Origin: Mycobacterium sp. 1423905.2
GTDB lineage: Bacteria > Actinomycetota > Actinomycetes > Mycobacteriales > Mycobacteriaceae
NCBI RefSeq assembly: GCF_001673155.1
Contig: NZ_LZLE01000018.1
Coordinates: forward strand, 1 to 40,416
Length of the DNA stretch: 40,416 nucleotides
Direction: 5' to 3'
The translations under genes were made by a program, and so were the position numbers. This document shows positions 35,680 through 40,416 of this stretch, piece by piece. Within the stretch, counting starts at the first letter, position 1; each line of letters starts with the position of its first letter. The notes under the pieces are model-generated. The model saw only the letters and a list, made by a program, of their open reading frames with translations. It ran no database searches and was not told the origin of the DNA.

Positions 35680-36121
35680 GATTAATGAGTCGGAGATCAC
35701 GATCGAGGCGCCCGCCGCAGTAGTCTGGGGTGTTTTCAGCGACGTGGAGCGCTGGCCGGAATGGACCGCGTCGGTCACGCGGCTCCTGGGTCTCGACGGG
35801 CCGGACCTGGCGGTCGGCAAGCGGTTCGAGATCAAACAGCCGCGCCTGCCGAAATTGGTGTGGGAGGTCACCGAGCTCATGCCCGGCGCCTCATGGACGT
35901 GGGTTCAGCGTGCGGCCGGCGGTGTGACCGTGGCCCGGCATGACGTCATCCCCGAATCACCCCATCGAACCGTGGTGCGACAGTGGCTCGAACAAGGCGG
36001 ACCCATTGGCGCCCTCGTGGGGTGGCTCATGCGTGGAACGACAAGGCGCTACCTCGAATTGGAGGCCCAGGGCCTCAAGGCCCGAAGTGAACAGCGACGC
36101 GTCGATGGCCCGAGCGCCTGA
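35678..36121 (+). CDS. SRPBCC (START-like) domain protein
   Basis: The 147 residues from ATG 35678 start with the SRPBCC signature: ESEITIEAPAAVVWGVFSDVERWPEWTASV, with VWGVFSDVERWPEW the typical first strand-helix-helix block. The strands RFEIKQPRLPKLVWEVTELMPG and a long C-terminal helix with YLELEAQGLKAR follow. The fold makes a deep cavity for lipids or aromatic compounds; no catalytic residues are evident. Upstream in-frame codons would place the operator within the gene, so 35678 is favoured. It overlaps the TetR gene and is presumably its regulated partner. Confidence 0.87.
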   Translation: MINESEITIEAPAAVVWGVFSDVERWPEWTASVTRLLGLDGPDLAVGKRFEIKQPRLPKLVWEVTELMPGASWTWVQRAAGGVTVARHDVIPESPHRTVVRQWLEQGGPIGALVGWLMRGTTRRYLELEAQGLKARSEQRRVDGPSA

Positions 36122-36635
36122 CCTCGAGCGGCGCCAGCAGCTGCTCGACGCGGTGGTCAAGGAATACGCAGAGCGCGGCATCGGTGACCGATCCCTTCGT
36201 CACCTCGCGGCCGCCGTGGGCGTCAGCCACCGCATGCTGCTGCATCACTTCGGATCGCGCGACCAGCTTCTGGTGGCCATCGTCGATGAGGTCGAGCGTC
36301 GGCAGCGAGCTCTGCTACCCGAATTGCCAGCCGAGCCTGCAGCGGCGGTGGAGGCTATGTGGGCTGACCTTCGCCGGCCCGAACTGCGGCCCTTCGAGCG
36401 GCTGTTCTTCGAGTGCTACGCCCGCGGTGTCCAAGGCGAGCAACCGTTCGTGCGAATGTTGCCAGGAGCGGTCGAGGCATGGCTCGTCGCGGCGGGTACG
36501 GAAGACCCCGCTCGGGCTCGCCTGGGCTTGGCGGTCATGCGCGGACTTCTTCTCGACCTGGTCGCCACCGAGGATCGCGCCGGTGTCGACGCCGCGGCGC
36601 AAGCGTTCGCCGAGCTGCTCAAAGCGGGCGGATAA
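36105..36635 (+). CDS. TetR-family regulator downstream of the SRPBCC gene
   Basis: From ATG 36105 this gives 176 residues; GTG 36087 would add six. Either start lies inside the end of the SRPBCC gene. The helix-turn-helix is at about residues 8-52: QQLLDAVVKEYAERGIGDRS, then AAAVGVSHRMLLHHFGSRDQLL. The rest is a helical ligand domain (FERLFFECYARGVQGEQPF near residues 90-108). Its coupling to the SRPBCC gene and the palindrome at the SRPBCC start suggest autoregulation of a two-gene operon. The ligand is unknown. Confidence 0.85.
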   Translation: MARAPDLERRQQLLDAVVKEYAERGIGDRSLRHLAAAVGVSHRMLLHHFGSRDQLLVAIVDEVERRQRALLPELPAEPAAAVEAMWADLRRPELRPFERLFFECYARGVQGEQPFVRMLPGAVEAWLVAAGTEDPARARLGLAVMRGLLLDLVATEDRAGVDAAAQAFAELLKAGG

Positions 36636-36707
36636 CCCTCCGGCGAGTAGTACCTCCGTGCGACGACGCCCGTCCCTGTTCCGGCTTCAGTGGCGATGAG
36701 TCGGACG

Positions 36708-37910
36708 CTATTTGAGCTCAGCCGACGACAATCCCAACAACCGGCGCGCGACCACCAATTGCTGGATCTGCTGGGTGCCCTCGAAGATGTCCAGGATCTT
36801 GGAGTCCCGCGCCCACTTCTCCAGCATCGAATGCTCCGAATAGCCCGTCGTTCCAGCCAATTCGACGGTCTTGCACGTGACGTCGCTGGCCATGCGGCCG
36901 GCTTTGGCCTTGCTCATCGATGCTTCTTTGGAGTTGGGAATGTTGTTGTCTGCCTGCCACGCCGCCCGCAAGGACAACAGGTAGGCGGCCTCCCAGTCGG
37001 CCTCCATGCGCAAGAACTCCGCCGCCGCGGCGGACTGGACGTGCCCCGGCTTGTCGTAGTCGATCTCCACACCGGCTTCGGTCAAGATCCTGCGGATCTC
37101 CTCCAATGCCGCCCGGCCGACCCCGACGGCCATCGCAGCGACGATCGGCCGGGTGTTGTCGAAGGTCTCCATGACGCCGGAAAATCCTTTGCCCACTTCG
37201 ATTTCGGGGTTGCCGAGCAAGTTGTCCTTCGGGATGCGCACGTTGTCGAACCGGATCGCCGCGGTGTCGGAACCCTTGATGCCCAGCTTTCGTTCGAGGC
37301 GTTCCACCGTGACGCCGGGATGCTCGCGCGGCACGATGAACGACTTGATGGCCGCGCGGCCCTTCGACTTGTCCAGCGTGGCCCACACCACGATGTGCGT
37401 AGCACGGGAACCGGCTGTGACATAGATCTTTTCACCGTTGATGACGTATTCGTCGCCGTCGAGCTTGGCTGTCGTCGACACGGCGGCAGAGTCGGATCCG
37501 AATCCCGGTTCGGTGATGGCCATCGCGGCCCACACCTTGCCCAAGCGTTGCAGCTGTTCATCGGTGGCGACCGCAGAGATGGCGGCGTTGCCCAGCCCTT
37601 GATAGGGGATGGACAGCATCATCGCGACGTCACCCCAACTGGCTTCCAAGGTCTGCAATAGCGCGGCCATGTTGGCGCCGTTGTGGTTGTCCTCTTTGCT
37701 CTCGGTGCCGCGCAGCGCGTCGGCTCCAGCGAAGCTGAACGACTGCGAAGCGCCTTCGAAGAGATTGAAGAGCGTGTCGAGCTCCACCGGGTAGGCGTGC
37801 TCCTTGAGGTCGTACTTGCGGGCGATCGGCCGCATCAGCTCGGCGGCCCCTTGGTGGGTCTTGGTCATGACCGCCTGCAACTTGCGGGGGAGTTCCAGAT
37901 TGATTGGCAT
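36708..37910 (-). CDS. fadE23: Acyl-CoA dehydrogenase FadE23
   Basis: The 400-residue protein starts MPINLELPRKLQAVMTKTHQ and is nearly identical to FadE23 (Rv3140) of M. tuberculosis as I remember it. The FAD/substrate motif MAITEPGFGSDSAAVSTTAK, then VINGEKIYVTAGSRATH, and the catalytic base Glu377 in DIFEGTQQIQQ are all present. It should form a heteromeric acyl-CoA dehydrogenase with FadE24, whose gene ends 23 bp upstream. In M. tuberculosis this pair is known to be induced by isoniazid. A longer frame upstream of 37910 is shadow sequence from fadE24. The natural substrate is not established. Confidence 0.95.
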   Translation of the reverse strand: MPINLELPRKLQAVMTKTHQGAAELMRPIARKYDLKEHAYPVELDTLFNLFEGASQSFSFAGADALRGTESKEDNHNGANMAALLQTLEASWGDVAMMLSIPYQGLGNAAISAVATDEQLQRLGKVWAAMAITEPGFGSDSAAVSTTAKLDGDEYVINGEKIYVTAGSRATHIVVWATLDKSKGRAAIKSFIVPREHPGVTVERLERKLGIKGSDTAAIRFDNVRIPKDNLLGNPEIEVGKGFSGVMETFDNTRPIVAAMAVGVGRAALEEIRRILTEAGVEIDYDKPGHVQSAAAAEFLRMEADWEAAYLLSLRAAWQADNNIPNSKEASMSKAKAGRMASDVTCKTVELAGTTGYSEHSMLEKWARDSKILDIFEGTQQIQQLVVARRLLGLSSAELK

Positions 37911-37933
37911 GATTGATCTTTCGGCTAGAAGAC

Positions 37934-39325
37934 TCAGATGACGACGACGCCCTCGGCCACGCCGATGACCCGCAGATCGCGGTACCAGCGCTCGACCGGG
38001 TGTTCCTTGGTGAAGCCGTGACCGCCGAGCAGTTGGACGCCGTCCAGGCCGATCTGCATGCCCTTGTCGGTGCCAAGGCGCTTGGCCAACGCCGCCTCTC
38101 GCGCGAACGGCAGGCCCTGCTCGGCGCGCGATGCGCCGCGCCAGGTGATCAGCCGCAGCCCGTCGAGCTCGATTGCGATGTTGGCGCACATGAACGCCAC
38201 CGCCTGCCGGCGGGCGATTGGTTCGCCGAACGCTTCGCGCTCTTTGACGTAGGGAACGACGTAATCGAGCACTGCATGCGAGGTGCCGACGGCCAGTGCC
38301 GCCCAACCCAGCCGGGCCAACGCCAGCGCGTCGGAGTAGTCCTCGTCGGAGGCCGCGTCTTCACCCAGTCGCGCGGTGAGCGGCACCGAGACCCCGGACA
38401 GTTCGATCTGGCCCAGGGCGGCGGCGCGGATGCCCATGCTCGGGTCGGGTTTGACGGTCAGGCCTTTGGTGCCCGCTTCGACGATGAACAATGCCGGCTT
38501 GCCGTTGAGTTGGGCGCCGACGATGAACAGTTCGGCGTCAGCGGCCGCCGGCACCAGTGACTTGACACCGTCCAGCCGGTAGCCCGACGGCGTGCGCACT
38601 GCCGTGGTCTTCAGTCGGGTGGGGTCGAACAACGGGTGCGGTTCGGCGATCGCCACGCAGGCCTGCGGCACGTTCTCGCCGGCGAACTCCTTGAGGTAGG
38701 TGGCTTGCTGGTCCGCGCTGCCCCAATGCGTCAACGCCGCGGCCACCCCGCCGGGCGCCAGGATCGGCAGCGCCAAGCCCATGTCGCCGTATGCCAGCGC
38801 CTCGGCCACCAGCACGTTGGTCACGCTGGACCGGTGTTCGGCGATGCCGTCGAAGTCTTCGGGAATGTTGATCGCGGTGATGCCGAGTTCGGCGGCTTTG
38901 GCGATCAAGTCCGGCGGGTAGGTTGTCGCGGCGTCCGCGTCGGGAGCCGCCGGACGCAAGATCTCCGCGGCGAACTCGTTGACCGTCTCGACGATCATCT
39001 TCTGGTCGTCGTCGGGTCGCAGGTCGAAGTAGTCCTTGCCGCTGGCCTTGAGCCGGGTGGGCGCGCCGCGCAGGTTCTGCACGCGCTGGAACTGGCGCGA
39101 CGTCTTGACGGTGGTGGAGAACAGGGTCTTGGTGCCGAAGCGCAGGCCTCGGTTGAGCGGACCCCGCAAGTTGTACTTGTCCAGGAAGTCCTGGCCCATG
39201 ATCGGGGTCAGGAACGCGATGGCGAGGTCGACACCGGTCCGTTTGTGGGTTTCAAGCCCGACACCGTGGTCGCGGCGATTCTTGCGCGCGGGCGAGCCGG
39301 CCTTGGCGGGAAGTGTGTTGGTCAT
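37934..39325 (-). CDS. fadE24: Acyl-CoA dehydrogenase FadE24
   Basis: This is a 463-residue acyl-CoA dehydrogenase with an N-terminal extension of about 95 residues before the catalytic fold (which begins near KDYFDLRPDDDQKMIVE). It matches FadE24 (Rv3139), about 468 residues. Middle-domain motifs include ACVAIAEPHPLFDPTRLKT and YRLDGVKSLVPAAADAELF. The C-terminus GGHGFTKEHPVERWYRDLRV ends at VAEGVVVI with Glu458 at the catalytic-base position, then stops abruptly. The substrate-binding and FAD residues are probably shared with FadE23 in a mixed oligomer. A strong palindrome lies just upstream and is probably the operator for this pair. Confidence 0.94.
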   Translation of the reverse strand: MTNTLPAKAGSPARKNRRDHGVGLETHKRTGVDLAIAFLTPIMGQDFLDKYNLRGPLNRGLRFGTKTLFSTTVKTSRQFQRVQNLRGAPTRLKASGKDYFDLRPDDDQKMIVETVNEFAAEILRPAAPDADAATTYPPDLIAKAAELGITAINIPEDFDGIAEHRSSVTNVLVAEALAYGDMGLALPILAPGGVAAALTHWGSADQQATYLKEFAGENVPQACVAIAEPHPLFDPTRLKTTAVRTPSGYRLDGVKSLVPAAADAELFIVGAQLNGKPALFIVEAGTKGLTVKPDPSMGIRAAALGQIELSGVSVPLTARLGEDAASDEDYSDALALARLGWAALAVGTSHAVLDYVVPYVKEREAFGEPIARRQAVAFMCANIAIELDGLRLITWRGASRAEQGLPFAREAALAKRLGTDKGMQIGLDGVQLLGGHGFTKEHPVERWYRDLRVIGVAEGVVVI

Positions 39326-39363
39326 TTCAGCAGCCTCTGTCGTTGGGGCGATGCGAATAACCG

Positions 39364-39385
39364 TATCTTACTCCCGAGTAAGATA
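39364..39385 (-). promoter_or_regulatory. Perfect 10-bp-arm palindrome upstream of fadE24
   Basis: TATCTTACTC (39364-39373) and GAGTAAGATA (39376-39385) flank CC. On the minus strand TAAGAT (39370-39365) inside the palindrome fits a TANNNT -10 box. That would put the transcription start near 39358 and leave a leader of about 33 nt before ATG 39325. This is a textbook TetR-type operator over a promoter. It lies in the 76-bp gap between the hisN stop and fadE24. The cognate regulator cannot be identified from the window. Confidence 0.7.
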
Positions 39386-39401
39386 AATAGTCTCGTGTTA
39401 A

Positions 39402-40196
39402 TTACTTCACATCGGTGCGCAACCGGCTCATGACCTGTTCATGCAGGTAGCCGTTGGTGGCCACGGCGCTGCCGCCATGCGGTCCGGCGGCCCCGTCCAG
39501 ACTGCTCAGTCGCCCACCGGCCTCGCGCACCACGATGTCGATGGCGGCGAGATCCCACACCGACACCTCGGGTTCGGCGGCGATGTCGACCGCGCCTTCG
39601 GCCAGCAGGCAGTAGGAAAGGAAGTCGCCATATCCGCGCACCCGCCATACGGCGTCGGTGAGTTCGATGAAGCGGTCGCGCAAGCCGCGTTGAGCCCAGC
39701 CGGACAGGCTAGAGAACGACAGGCTTGCCGAATCCAGTTGTGTCACAGTCGAAACCGATATCGGTCGCGGCTGGGCGCCCTCGACGGAAGCGAACGCGCC
39801 CCGTCCGTGCGCTGCCCACCAACGTCGCTGCAGCGCCGGCGCGCTGACGACGCCGACCACGGGAACGCCGTTGTCGAGCAACGCGATCAGGGTTGCCCAC
39901 ACCGGCACTCCGCGCACGAAATTCTTTGTGCCGTCGATAGGGTCGAGGATCCACTGCCTTCCGGCGAAGGTGGCGGTGCCGCCGAACTCTTCGCCCAGAA
40001 CACTGTCTTGGGGCCGCTCCCGACCGATCGCGTCGCGGAGGTGTGATTCGACCGCCTGATCGGCATCGGTGACCGGCGTCAGGTCCGGTTTGGTGTCCAC
40101 GCGCAGATCCAGCGCCCCGAAGCGGGCGCTGGTCATCCGATCCGCCTGGTTGGCCAACTCCAGCGCGAAACGGAGATCGTCTTGGCTGACGTTCAT
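39402..40196 (-). CDS. hisN: Histidinol-phosphatase (inositol-monophosphatase family)
   Basis: The 264-residue protein belongs to the Mg-dependent IMPase family. Metal ligands are visible as Glu69-Glu70 (LGEEFGG), Asp85 and Asp88 in [15 protein letters not shown], and Asp215 in [16 protein letters not shown]. It matches Rv3137, which is the histidinol-phosphatase HisN of mycobacteria, the penultimate step of histidine synthesis. ATG 40196 lies 40 bp from the divergent gene start at 40237. It ends 76 bp before fadE24 on the same strand, and the fadE promoter palindrome is in that gap. Confidence 0.9.
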   Translation of the reverse strand: MNVSQDDLRFALELANQADRMTSARFGALDLRVDTKPDLTPVTDADQAVESHLRDAIGRERPQDSVLGEEFGGTATFAGRQWILDPIDGTKNFVRGVPVWATLIALLDNGVPVVGVVSAPALQRRWWAAHGRGAFASVEGAQPRPISVSTVTQLDSASLSFSSLSGWAQRGLRDRFIELTDAVWRVRGYGDFLSYCLLAEGAVDIAAEPEVSVWDLAAIDIVVREAGGRLSSLDGAAGPHGGSAVATNGYLHEQVMSRLRTDVK

Positions 40197-40236
40197 CGGC
40201 GCCGCTTGGTCATGCCAGCAGTCCTACCATGGCCAC

Positions 40237-40416
40237 GTGGGATGGGAATGGGGCGTGTTGCTCATATTGGTCGGGGTGCTGGTCGTATTTCTTGCCCCGC
40301 GATTCATACCGGTCGGCCCCCGAGGCGCGATGGCGAGCGGCACGCTGCTGGTGACGGGTGTCAGCGAGCGGCCGGATGCTCCAGGCGAACAGTTCGTCAC
40401 CATCGCCGGCGTCATC
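40237..40416 (+). CDS. N-terminus of a small membrane protein, cut by the window edge
   Basis: From GTG 40237 the frame is open to the last base, giving 60 residues. It begins MGWEWGVLLILVGVLVVFLAPRF, a single membrane segment (written in parts: hydrophobic residues 6-21), followed by a hydrophilic part with LLVTGVSERPDAPGEQFVTI. I do not recognise the family. An overlapping frame from ATG 40229 is also open, but its Cys/Trp/Arg-rich translation is not protein-like. It is divergent from hisN, so a promoter must lie in the 40-bp gap or inside hisN. Confidence 0.6.
   Translation, partial: MGWEWGVLLILVGVLVVFLAPRFIPVGPRGAMASGTLLVTGVSERPDAPGEQFVTIAGVI

Noticed and set aside
36636..36707. Possible terminator between TetR and fadE23
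   Set aside because: I found no stem-loop followed by a T-run in this 72-bp convergent gap.

Overview
The window is high-GC chromosomal DNA from a Mycobacterium, probably a slow grower. Three things show this: a canonical PPE protein, a complete 14-gene nuo operon with proteins very close to those I know from M. tuberculosis, and a gene order that mirrors the M. tuberculosis Rv3137-Rv3165c interval in inverted orientation. Species cannot be named from sequence reading alone. No rRNA, tRNA, CRISPR array, insertion sequence or phage gene was seen. Statements about M. tuberculosis come from memory of that genome; no search was run.

Layout. 1-3033 (+): end of an unrecognised gene, a MoxR-type AAA+ ATPase, a DUF58 protein and a small membrane protein (Rv3165c-Rv3162c equivalents). 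3048-18537 (-): nuoA to nuoN, proton-pumping NADH:quinone oxidoreductase (complex I), transcribed right to left with mostly 4-bp stop/start overlaps. 18538-18922: a 385-bp divergent leader with two perfect-arm hairpins. 18923-20203 (+): a PPE protein.

20214-29173 (-): a tightly packed run of eleven genes. In transcription order these are a homogentisate-dioxygenase-like cupin, alpha/beta hydrolase, CaiB-type CoA-transferase, HMG-CoA-lyase-like aldolase, TetR regulator, acyl-CoA dehydrogenase, APH-fold kinase, a DUF6285-type protein, a SnoaL-like protein, a YceI-like protein and a degenerate response-regulator receiver (Rv3143 equivalent). It looks like an inducible catabolic operon for an unknown acid, with a promoter covered by two interleaved palindromes. 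Apart from the receiver, I do not recall this set from the corresponding M. tuberculosis interval, and it is the best candidate in the window for an undescribed system.

29267-31274 (-): two zinc-free quinone-oxidoreductase-type MDR enzymes, one of them FadB4. 31298-35146 (+): an aldo/keto reductase, a GNAT acetyltransferase, acetolactate decarboxylase and catabolic acetolactate synthase, together an apparent acetoin-forming module. 35148-35561 (-): a DoxX-like membrane protein gene interrupted by an in-frame TAG. 35678-36635 (+): an SRPBCC protein and a TetR regulator, with a perfect palindrome over the SRPBCC start codon. 36708-39325 (-): the acyl-CoA dehydrogenase pair FadE24/FadE23, preceded by a 10+10 bp palindrome. 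39402-40196 (-): HisN-type phosphatase. 40237-end (+): N-terminus of a small membrane protein.
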